From contig CAZOBN010000157.1 in the NCBI GenBank assembly GCA_964577835.1, positions 1 to 6,905 on the forward strand: a stretch of 6,905 nt of DNA, in the 5' to 3' direction. Below, in pieces: positions 1 through 4,444 of the stretch. This DNA is from CAVVYA01 sp964577835 (GTDB taxonomy: Bacteria; Pseudomonadota; Alphaproteobacteria; SMXQ01). Position 1 is the first letter of the stretch. Each line of letters begins with the position of its first letter. The translations under genes were made by a program, and so were the position numbers. The notes beneath the pieces are model-generated. The model did no database searches, was not told the origin of the DNA, and saw only the letters and a list, made by a program, of their open reading frames with translations.

Positions 1-1260
1 GCGCGCGCCATCTTCGAGAAATGGGAGCTCGACTTCGCCGTCATCGGCCAACTCACCGATAGCGGCCGCATGGTGCTCAAGCGCCATGGCGAGATCGTCG
101 CCGACCTGCCGATCGCGCCGCTCGCCGACGCCGCGCCGATGTACGACCGGCCGTGGGTGCCGACCAAGCCGCCCGCCATCGTCGCCGCCGACGAAGTGCC
201 GTGCGACGATCCCATGGCCGCGCTGGCCAAGCTCATGGGCTCGCCCGATCTCGCCTCCAAGCGCTGGATCTGGCAGCAGTACGATCACATGGTCATGGGC
301 GACACAGTGCAGCGCCCGGGCGGCGACGCGGCCATCGTGCGCATCCATGATCCCGACAAGGGCCTGACCAACCGCGGCCTCGCCATGGTCACCGATTGCA
401 CGCCACGCTACTGCCTCGCCGATCCGGTGAGCGGCGGCAGGCAGGCCGTCGCCGAGGCCTGGCGCAATCTGACCGCCGTCGGCGCGCGGCCGCTCGCCAT
501 CACCGACAACATGAACTTCGGCAATCCGGAGAAGCCGGAGATCATGGGCCAGTTCGTGCAGTGCATCGAGGGCATGCGCGACGCCTGCCTCAAGCTCGAC
601 TTCCCGGTCGTCTCGGGCAACGTGTCGCTTTACAACGAGACCAACGGCAAGGCCATCCTGCCGACGCCGGCGATCGGCGCCATCGGCCTGATCGACGATC
701 TGTCGCGCACCGCCCGCATCGCGTTCGATGCGCCCGGCGAGGCCCTCGTCGTGATCGGCGCCACCTTCGGCCATCTCGGCGCCTCGCAATATCTGCGCGT
801 GGTCGCGGGTCGCGAGGATGGCGCGCCGCCGGCGGTCGATCTCGCGGCCGAGCGGCGCAACGGCGATTTCGTGCGCGGCCTCATCCAAAAGGGTCAGGTC
901 ACCGCCGTCCACGACGTCTCCGACGGCGGCATCCTGGTGGCGTTGGCCGAGATGGCGCTGGCCGGCAACATGGGCGCCGCGATCGTGCCGCCCGAGGCGG
1001 TGGTCGGCAAGGCCGTGCCGCTCCACGCCTGGCTGTTCGGCGAGGACCAGGGCCGCTATATTATCGCCACGAAGGACGCGGCAGCGGCGCTCGAGGCGGC
1101 CAAGGCCGCCCAGGTACCGGCCTGGCGCATCGGCGCGACGGCGACGGGTCCGTCGCCGGACCCGACATTGACGGTGGCGGGTGCCGGCACCATATCGCTG
1201 GCAGAGCTGCGCGATGCCCACGAAGGCTGGCTGCCCGGCTATATGGCGGCCGGCGAGTAA
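1..1260 (+). CDS. purL: Phosphoribosylformylglycinamidine synthase subunit PurL, 3' part (5' end outside window)
   Basis: PurL catalyses the fourth step of de novo purine synthesis, the ATP-dependent conversion of FGAR to FGAM in the cytosol. In PurSQL-type bacteria it works with the glutaminase PurQ and the small PurS. The frame is open from base 1, giving 419 residues before TAA. This is somewhat over half of the usual ~740 aa of the small, stand-alone PurL, so the start lies to the left. Visible family signatures include WELDFAVIG at residues 8-16, the DNMNFGNPEKPE block of the second AIRS-type ATP-binding half (169-180), VSGNVSLYNET (204-214), PTPAIGAIG shortly after, and HDVSDGG in the C-terminal AIRS_C domain. 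The reading frame is intact with no frameshift. An upstream Met codon at 70 is internal, since conserved PurL sequence precedes it. A 57-nt gap leads to the bolA-like gene on the same strand. Identification is firm. Confidence 0.97.
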   Translation, partial: ARAIFEKWELDFAVIGQLTDSGRMVLKRHGEIVADLPIAPLADAAPMYDRPWVPTKPPAIVAADEVPCDDPMAALAKLMGSPDLASKRWIWQQYDHMVMGDTVQRPGGDAAIVRIHDPDKGLTNRGLAMVTDCTPRYCLADPVSGGRQAVAEAWRNLTAVGARPLAITDNMNFGNPEKPEIMGQFVQCIEGMRDACLKLDFPVVSGNVSLYNETNGKAILPTPAIGAIGLIDDLSRTARIAFDAPGEALVVIGATFGHLGASQYLRVVAGREDGAPPAVDLAAERRNGDFVRGLIQKGQVTAVHDVSDGGILVALAEMALAGNMGAAIVPPEAVVGKAVPLHAWLFGEDQGRYIIATKDAAAALEAAKAAQVPAWRIGATATGPSPDPTLTVAGAGTISLAELRDAHEGWLPGYMAAGE

Positions 1261-1317
1261 GCGTTTTCCGCGTCGATCATGACGCTTGGACTTGTGGCTG
1301 AGAAGAGGATGGCGCGC

Positions 1318-1557
1318 ATGGCGATGGACCCCGGTCAAATCGAGAAGCTGATCAAGGAAAGCATTCCCGACGCCAAGGTCACCATCGAGGATTTGCGCGG
1401 CGACGGCGATCACTACGCCGCCTATGTCGTCTCCGCCGCGTTCAAGGGCATGAGCCGCGTGCAGCAGCATCAGTTGGTCTACAAGGCGCTTCAGGGCCGC
1501 ATGGGCAACGAGCTTCACGCCTTGGCATTGCAAACATCGGTCGCCGAAGGCGCCTGA
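1318..1557 (+). CDS. BolA family protein (short type, glutaredoxin partner)
   Basis: A 79-aa protein of the short BolA class. These proteins form [2Fe-2S]-bridged complexes with CGFS monothiol glutaredoxins and act in iron-sulfur trafficking or iron sensing. The family pattern is clear: GDGDHYAAYVVSAAFKG (residues 28-44), then the helix SRVQQHQLVYKAL (46-58) and ELHALALQT (65-73), whose His67 matches the conserved C-terminal cluster-ligand His. Four in-frame ATGs exist (1279, 1309, 1318, 1324). I chose 1318 because AGAGG at 1304-1308 sits 9 nt ahead of it and the family usually begins close to MAMDPGQIEKLI; 1324 is also possible. It lies between purL (57 nt upstream) and the glutaredoxin gene (23 nt downstream), so cotranscription is likely. 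I see no convincing promoter in the purL-bolA gap. Family assignment is firm; the precise role (iron sensing or cluster delivery) is inferred from the partner. Confidence 0.93.
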   Translation: MAMDPGQIEKLIKESIPDAKVTIEDLRGDGDHYAAYVVSAAFKGMSRVQQHQLVYKALQGRMGNELHALALQTSVAEGA

Positions 1558-1580
1558 GAGGTTCAGAAGGGATTTAGGTG

Positions 1581-1925
1581 ATGAGCGACAATCCGGTTTT
1601 CGACCAGATCAAGCAGGACATTGGCGCGAACGACGTGGTGCTTTACATGAAGGGCAGCCCGGTGTTCCCGCAATGCGGCTTCTCGGCTGCGGTCGTCGAA
1701 GTGCTGTCGCGCCTCGGCGTCAAGTTCAAGGGCATCGACGTGCTGGTCGATCCAGGCATCCGCGACGGCATCAAGCAATTCTCCAACTGGCCGACCGTTC
1801 CGCAGCTCTACGTGAAGGGCGAGTTCGTCGGCGGCTGCGACATCGTGCGCGAGATGTACGCCTCGGGCGAGCTCAGCGACCTGATGAAGGAAAAAGGCGT
1901 GCCGACGGCGGAAGCCAGCGTCTGA
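1581..1925 (+). CDS. grxD: Monothiol glutaredoxin, Grx4/GrxD type (CGFS)
   Basis: A 114-aa single-domain monothiol glutaredoxin. This family binds a glutathione-coordinated [2Fe-2S] cluster and passes it on, alone or in a heterodimer with BolA; it is not mainly a disulfide reductase. The active-site CGFS is at residues 32-35, preceded by KGSPVFPQ. The glutathione-binding features WPTVPQLYVKGEFVGGCDI span 70-88, including the cis-Pro TVP and the GGCDI loop. Length matches the family (about 105-115 aa). ATG 1581 is preferred because AGAAGGGA (1565-1572) lies 8 nt upstream; an overlapping GTG at 1578 would add one residue. The gene follows the bolA-like gene by 23 nt and ends 24 nt before a strong terminator, so it is the last gene of the purL-bolA-grxD unit. 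Pairing of the two families in one operon supports a BolA-Grx complex. Confidence is high. Confidence 0.96.
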   Translation: MSDNPVFDQIKQDIGANDVVLYMKGSPVFPQCGFSAAVVEVLSRLGVKFKGIDVLVDPGIRDGIKQFSNWPTVPQLYVKGEFVGGCDIVREMYASGELSDLMKEKGVPTAEASV

Positions 1926-1949
1926 TCCACTCCCTTCGGTGGAACTTCC

Positions 1950-1978
1950 AAAAGGGCCGGCAAATTGCCGGCCCTTTT
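1950..1978 (+). terminator. Rho-independent terminator after grxD
   Basis: Ten-base arms GGGCCGGCAA (1954-1963) and TTGCCGGCCC (1965-1974) are perfect complements with one A between them, so in practice the loop is about CAAATTG. AAAA precedes and TTTT follows, extending the stem and making it usable in both directions. It begins 24 nt after the grxD stop. The stem recurs at 2501-2520. Confidence 0.9.
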
Positions 1979-2015
1979 GACATGAATGTACAGGTTCTTC
2001 TGATACGTACGGGTG

Positions 2016-2049
2016 GTTCCATTCGGAACATCTGCCGGCCCAGTCGATT
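2016..2049 (+). promoter_or_regulatory. Possible stress-type (EcfG-like) -35 element and small inverted repeat upstream of the Q-rich gene
   Basis: GTTCC (2016-2020) and GGAAC (2025-2029) form a 5-bp inverted repeat with a 4-nt spacer. GGAAC matches the -35 motif of alphaproteobacterial EcfG general-stress promoters (GGAAC, 16-17 nt, then CGTT). Here the downstream match is imperfect: CGATT at 2045-2049, after 15 nt. No convincing sigma-70 promoter was found between the grxD terminator and the Q-rich gene, which needs its own promoter if that terminator works. Tentative. Confidence 0.25.
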
Positions 2050-2100
2050 GAATCAGTGTCGAAGCTAGACACACCATTTCATTCGAAAGAGGGATATCTC

Positions 2101-2454
2101 ATGGCAGACCAAAAGAACCAACAGGGAATGCAAAACAAACAGCAGCCGGGCCAGCAGAGCGGACAGAACCGCCAGCAGTCCCAGCAGCAGAATCAGGGCG
2201 GCCGCCAGCCGGCCAGCCAGGGCGGCAGCGGATCGCAGTCGCGGCAGAATCAGCAAAATCGGCCACAGCAGCAGAATCAGCAGGGCAAGCCGCAGCAGCA
2301 GGGCGGGCAAAACCGTTCACAGCAGCAACAGGGCAGTCCGAATCGCACGCCGCAGCAACAGCAGCAGAGCCCGAACCGGCGCTCGCAGCAGTCCGATAGC
2401 GAGTCGGAGAGTGAGCTCAACAATCCACGCAGCGGCGAGCAGATGAACGATTAG
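2101..2454 (+). CDS. Gln/Asn-rich low-complexity, disordered small protein (unknown function)
   Basis: I do not recognise a named family. The 117-aa product has about 42 Gln and 13 Asn (47% together) and 13 Gly (11%). It has one Leu and no Ile, Val, Phe, Tyr, Trp, His or Cys, so it cannot form a normal hydrophobic core and should be disordered and soluble. There is no signal peptide or TM segment. Short motifs recur (QNR, PNR, SPNR at 79-82 and 90-93, runs of 2-5 Gln). The body is basic (scattered Arg/Lys) and is followed by an acidic SDSESESE tail (98-105). ATG 2101 follows AGAGGG (2088-2093) by 7 nt; a GTG at 2056 would add 15 residues but places the ribosome site inside the gene. Gln is written with both CAG and CAA, and Ser with AGC, AGT, TCG, TCC and TCA, which argues for selection on the protein rather than recent CAG slippage. 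The composition fits the hydrophilin idea (high Gly, very hydrophilic), so a stress or desiccation role is conceivable but unproven. It is flanked by two terminators and is probably monocistronic. Confidence 0.8.
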   Translation: MADQKNQQGMQNKQQPGQQSGQNRQQSQQQNQGGRQPASQGGSGSQSRQNQQNRPQQQNQQGKPQQQGGQNRSQQQQGSPNRTPQQQQQSPNRRSQQSDSESESELNNPRSGEQMND

Positions 2455-2466
2455 CGGAACAGAAGA

Positions 2467-2484
2467 CAGCACGGAGTCGTGCTG
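2467..2484 (+). other. Hairpin in the 3' untranslated region of the Q-rich gene
   Basis: CAGCACG (2467-2473) and CGTGCTG (2478-2484) form a perfect 7-bp stem with a GAGT loop, starting 12 nt after the stop codon. No U-run follows, so this is not itself a classic terminator. It sits 16 nt before the real one and may stabilise the mRNA 3' end. Confidence 0.5.
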
Positions 2485-2500
2485 CCCTCTGCAACGAGAA

Positions 2501-2526
2501 GGGCCGGCAATTGCCGGCCCTTTTTT
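2501..2526 (+). terminator. Rho-independent terminator after the Q-rich gene
   Basis: GGGCCGGCAA (2501-2510) directly abuts its complement TTGCCGGCCC (2511-2520), a perfect 20-bp palindrome followed by six T (2521-2526). It lies 46 nt after the stop at 2454. The arms are the same as those of the terminator at 1954-1974. On the - strand only TTCTCG follows, so it would be a weaker end for the convergent doxX transcript, whose stop is at 2550. Confidence 0.9.
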
Positions 2527-2549
2527 GTCTGGCAAATGCCCGTTGGCTT

Positions 2550-2996
2550 TCAGGCGAGATCGAACGATGCGATGCGCCGCGCGCTCCGGTCAGCCAGCCG
2601 CGGTGTCCGCTTCAGCGCGTAAGCCCCGTCGCCGAGCAAGGCCACCACCACCGAGATCACGATCAGGAACAGCGGATATTCCCACCCGCCATTGGCGCCG
2701 CTGAACACCCAGCCGTTTCCGCTATGCACCCACAGGGCGCCGAGCAGCACGGGAATCAGCGCGAGCGCCACCACCCGGCTCCACACGCCGAGCACGAGCA
2801 GCAATCCGCCGAGCGCCTCGGCGGCGAACACGGCATAGGCGGTCCAGCCCGGCAGTCCGAGGCTGCCGAAAAACGCCGCGGTCCCAGGCAGGCCGAACAT
2901 GATGAATTTCAATATTACCGAATGGGCGAGATACATGATGCCCAGGGACACGCGCAGCAGGAAGGCGCCATAGGGCGCGGTTTGCGAATCGATCAT
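2550..2996 (-). CDS. DoxX family integral membrane protein
   Basis: A 148-aa inner-membrane protein with four predicted TM helices at about residues 10-34, 51-71, 74-92 and 107-127. The family signature is seen in the first helix and loop (FLLRVSLGIMYLAHSVILK) and in FAAEALGGLLLVLGVWSRVVALAL. DoxX-type proteins are small four-helix membrane proteins often found beside oxidoreductases. Some are tied to thiosulfate oxidation or to quinone and thiol stress, but the biochemical role of most is unsettled. The tail after residue 128 is basic and cytosolic-looking. ATG 2996 is supported by AAGGAG (3004-3009 on this strand) with a 7-nt spacer. The flavodoxin-family gene ends 54 nt upstream on the same strand, so the two probably form an operon controlled from the divergent HxlR-type regulator. 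The stop (2550) faces the terminator of the Q-rich gene. Family is confident; function is inferred only from context. Confidence 0.9.
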   Translation of the reverse strand: MIDSQTAPYGAFLLRVSLGIMYLAHSVILKFIMFGLPGTAAFFGSLGLPGWTAYAVFAAEALGGLLLVLGVWSRVVALALIPVLLGALWVHSGNGWVFSGANGGWEYPLFLIVISVVVALLGDGAYALKRTPRLADRSARRIASFDLA

Positions 2997-3024
2997 CGGA
3001 TTTCTCCTTCGTGTATTCGGCCAG

Positions 3025-3071
3025 GCGGCGATTTGCGCCGCAAAGTCGGTTTACGCGGCGATCTGCGCCGC
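3025..3071 (-). repeat. Two-copy 17-bp repeat across the flavodoxin stop codon
   Basis: GCGGCGATTTGCGCCGC (3025-3041) and GCGGCGATCTGCGCCGC (3055-3071) differ at one base and are spaced exactly 30 bp apart. Each copy can also fold (GCGGCG / CGCCGC). On the coding strand the first-read copy encodes AAQIAA, the last residues of the flavodoxin-family protein. The second lies past the TAA in the same frame and would again read AAQIAA; the only difference is CAG versus CAA. Confidence 0.75.
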
Positions 3072-3674
3072 GATGGAAGCCTGGGCGACCGCCCGCTCGG
3101 CGACGCGGCGGCCGAGATGCTCGGCGGTCGCGAGGTCGCTGCGGCTCGGGCCCTTGTCCGGCCCCTCGTCGGCATTCGATTGCGCCATGGCGCCGAGATA
3201 GCTGCCGATGCGGTTGAGATCCTCCGGACTGCCCTTGCTCGAATTATTGCCGGGCATCAGGCCGACGCTAACCCACACCATGCCGTGCTGGGCGGCGAAC
3301 ACCGCGAGCTGGATCAGGCTATTGAGCTTGTCGCCGCTCTGCGAGGCGGAGTTGGTGAAGCCGGCGGCGAGCTTGTCTTTCCAACCCTGGGTGAACCAGA
3401 CCTTGGAACTCCAATCCATGAAGGCTTTGAACGGCGCCGAGACGCTGCCCATGTAGGTCGGCGCACCGAAGACGATGGCATCGGCGGCGTCGAACTCGGC
3501 GGCGCGGGCCTCGGCCTCCTCGACGGGAATCAGGATGGCTTCGGCGCCGGGCACGGCGGCAGCGCCACGGGCCACGGCTTCGGCCTGGACCTTGGTATGG
3601 CCGAAGCCCGAGTGATAGACGACGGCGATCTTGGCGGCATTGGAGGCGGCGCTGACGGCAGACTGGGTAGGCAT
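3051..3674 (-). CDS. Flavodoxin-family (FMN-binding) oxidoreductase, possibly WrbA-like quinone reductase
   Basis: A 207-aa cytosolic protein with a flavodoxin fold. The first strand and FMN phosphate loop are KIAVVYHSGFGHTK (residues 15-28), with Ser22, Gly25 and Thr27 in phosphate-binding positions. The second flavin loop is VFGAPTYMGSVSAPFKAFMD (68-87), typical of the NAD(P)H:quinone reductase/FMN reductase side of the family rather than of short electron-carrier flavodoxins. A third conserved stretch, GKDKLAAGFTNS-like (WKDKLAAGFTNS), follows. Such enzymes commonly reduce quinones by two electrons or carry FMN electrons; the actual substrate cannot be read here. ATG 3674 is chosen because AAGGAG (3682-3687) lies 7 nt upstream and a GTG-type extension to 3746 would add 24 unconserved residues. 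It is the first gene of a two-gene unit with doxX and diverges from an HxlR-type regulator. The C-terminus carries a repeat that continues past the stop. Confidence 0.9.
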   Translation of the reverse strand: MPTQSAVSAASNAAKIAVVYHSGFGHTKVQAEAVARGAAAVPGAEAILIPVEEAEARAAEFDAADAIVFGAPTYMGSVSAPFKAFMDWSSKVWFTQGWKDKLAAGFTNSASQSGDKLNSLIQLAVFAAQHGMVWVSVGLMPGNNSSKGSPEDLNRIGSYLGAMAQSNADEGPDKGPSRSDLATAEHLGRRVAERAVAQASIAAQIAA

Positions 3675-3763
3675 GGCATGACTCCTTGGCTGGCCACGCT
3701 GTCCCCTCAGCGCCCTCGGCGGTTTCACCTTGGTTACTAATGGCAACGTGATATGTTTTAGAA

Positions 3764-3769
3764 ACTATA
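3764..3769 (-). promoter_or_regulatory. Possible -10 element for the flavodoxin-doxX transcript
   Basis: On the - strand this reads TATAGT, five of six matches to TATAAT, in an AT-rich stretch about 90 nt upstream of ATG 3674. A TTGAAA at 3789-3794 lies 19 nt away, longer than optimal, so the -35 is uncertain. The untranslated leader would be about 80 nt. Confidence 0.35.
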
Positions 3770-3784
3770 ACCCATATGCACCAC

Positions 3785-3812
3785 TTGATTTCAATTGTAA
3801 AGTAGTTATCTT
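3785..3812 (+). promoter_or_regulatory. Possible sigma-70 promoter of the hxlR-type gene
   Basis: TTGATT (3785-3790), a 16-nt spacer and TATCTT (3807-3812) make a fair sigma-70 match, with a start predicted near 3819 and a leader of about 30 nt. The right operator arm (3815-3823) would cover the start point, consistent with autorepression. Position and context support it, but neither box is perfect. Confidence 0.45.
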
Positions 3813-3849
3813 TAAGTAACCAATTCCGATGTTCCATGAGGATGCTGCC

Positions 3850-4197
3850 ATGCGTGAACACACCAGCCAATGCCCCATGGATTCGCTGCTGCGGACCCTG
3901 ATGGGCCCGTGGACGACCTACATTCTGTGGATCCTGCGCAGCGAGGGCGCCACGCGCTTCGGCGAGCTCAAGCGCAAGGTGCCGGGGATCTCCGCCAAGG
4001 TGCTGACCGAGCGGCTGCGTATGCTCGAGGCCGCCGGCCTGATCAGCCGTCACCACGAGCCGACCATCCCGCCGCAGGTGACCTATGCCCTCGCCGAGCG
4101 CGGTCGCGAGTTGTCGGGTATCCTCGATTCGCTCAATGCCACCGCGCAGCGCTGGCGCGAGGAAGACGCCATCAAAAAGGATGCGACGGCGGCGTAA
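3850..4197 (+). CDS. HxlR-family winged-helix transcriptional regulator with N-terminal Cys
   Basis: A 115-aa DNA-binding protein of the HxlR (MarR-like) family. The hallmark start is QCPMDSLLRTLMGPWTTYILWIL (7-29), followed by RFGELKRKVPGISAKVLTERLRMLEAAGLI (36-65), in which the recognition helix is about 47-62, and a wing with HHEPTIPPQVTYALAERG (68-85). Length is typical. ATG 3850 is preferred because GAGGA (3838-3842) lies 7 nt upstream; an in-frame ATG at 3829 would add seven residues with no clear ribosome site. Cys8 in the Cys-Pro motif occupies the place of the redox-reactive Cys of Bacillus YodB/CatR-type members, which sense quinones and diamide and control nitroreductase, azoreductase and DoxX-family genes. 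The divergent neighbours here (flavodoxin-family and DoxX) match that theme, so it probably represses them and itself. Sensing by Cys8 is inferred. Confidence 0.92.
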   Translation: MREHTSQCPMDSLLRTLMGPWTTYILWILRSEGATRFGELKRKVPGISAKVLTERLRMLEAAGLISRHHEPTIPPQVTYALAERGRELSGILDSLNATAQRWREEDAIKKDATAA

Positions 4198-4396
4198 GGC
4201 GCCGCCGGCTTCACCGGACGTCAGCGGGTTTTTTCTTCATGTGACGTCTCAAGCCGCGGATCGCGCCGAACGAGTCAGGCCATGACGAGCCCCGATCGAT
4301 GCGAGCGTCATCGCGGATTGAATCGGTTTTTCCAATTCGCCGAGTCGGACCGGACCATGACGGCTTGGATCGCGTGGGCTGATCAATCGGAGCAAC
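4198..4396. other. Non-coding gap between hxlR-type gene and rpsD, with a GACGTCA inverted repeat
   Basis: GACGTCA (4217-4223) and TGACGTC (4242-4248) form a 7-bp inverted repeat with an 18-nt spacer holding a T-run. Beyond it, to the rpsD terminator at 4397, I see no gene: the only open frames use unlikely codon patterns and lack ribosome sites. A weak AT-rich hairpin (GAAT.GG / CC.ATTC) surrounds the T5 run at 4327-4331. Confidence 0.4.
4203..4234 (+). terminator. Weak possible terminator after the hxlR-type gene
   Basis: Just after the stop at 4197, CCGC (4203-4206) can pair with GCGG (4224-4227), with CGG/CCG nested inside, and six T follow (4229-4234). The stem is short and interrupted by the unpaired GACGTCA segment. 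The U-run is good, the hairpin poor, so confidence is low. Confidence 0.35.
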
Positions 4397-4423
4397 AAAA
4401 AAGCCGCCCGGGGGCGGCTTTTT
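4397..4423 (-). terminator. Rho-independent terminator of rpsD (usable in both directions)
   Basis: AAAAAGCCGCC (4398-4408) and GGCGGCTTTTT (4413-4423) are exact complements around a CGGG loop. On the - strand it begins 21 nt past the rpsD stop and ends in six U (4402-4397), a textbook intrinsic terminator. The A/T flanks also let it stop + strand transcription coming from the hxlR-type gene. Confidence 0.92.
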
Positions 4424-4444
4424 CGTATTCGGTGTTTGTCGAAC

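Larger units (their letters stand above)
3730..3823. promoter_or_regulatory. Candidate HxlR-family operator: widely spaced 9-bp inverted repeat
   Basis: TTGGTTACT (3730-3738) and AGTAACCAA (3815-3823) are perfect reverse complements separated by 76 nt. They lie in the divergent gap between the flavodoxin-family and hxlR-type genes. The right arm falls at the expected + strand transcription start; the left arm falls downstream of the likely - strand start. Extra half-sites are near the right arm: AAGTA at 3800-3804 and 3814-3818, and GTTA-N8-TAAC at 3805-3820. HxlR-family dimers are known to bind inverted TACT/AGTA-type sites, so binding at one or both arms is plausible. That the regulator here binds them is inference. 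Confidence 0.5.

Noticed and set aside
396..1301. Arg-rich + strand frame of 301 codons inside purL
   Set aside because: Shifted-frame shadow of purL; the composition is almost all Arg/Gly/Ala, as expected from GC-rich codons read out of frame.
1563..2077. - strand frames opposite grxD and its terminator
   Set aside because: Antisense shadows of grxD that read through a strong terminator stem; no start signals.
2065..2310. Leu-rich - strand frame opposite the Q-rich gene that looks like a TM protein
   Set aside because: CAG/CAA codons read in reverse give CTG/TTG Leu, so the hydrophobic run is a by-product of the Gln codons. The + strand frame has the ribosome site and terminator.
2101..2400. 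Repeated CAGCAG and CAGAATCAG units as a possible CRISPR or satellite array
   Set aside because: Units are irregular, with no constant repeat length or unique spacers, and stay in one reading frame with synonymous variation; this is low-complexity coding sequence.
2511..3740. Long + strand open frame (409 codons) opposite the DoxX and flavodoxin-family genes
   Set aside because: It is the antisense shadow of two clearly recognisable proteins in GC-rich DNA. It starts within the terminator, and its His/Gly/Arg-rich product matches no family I recognise.
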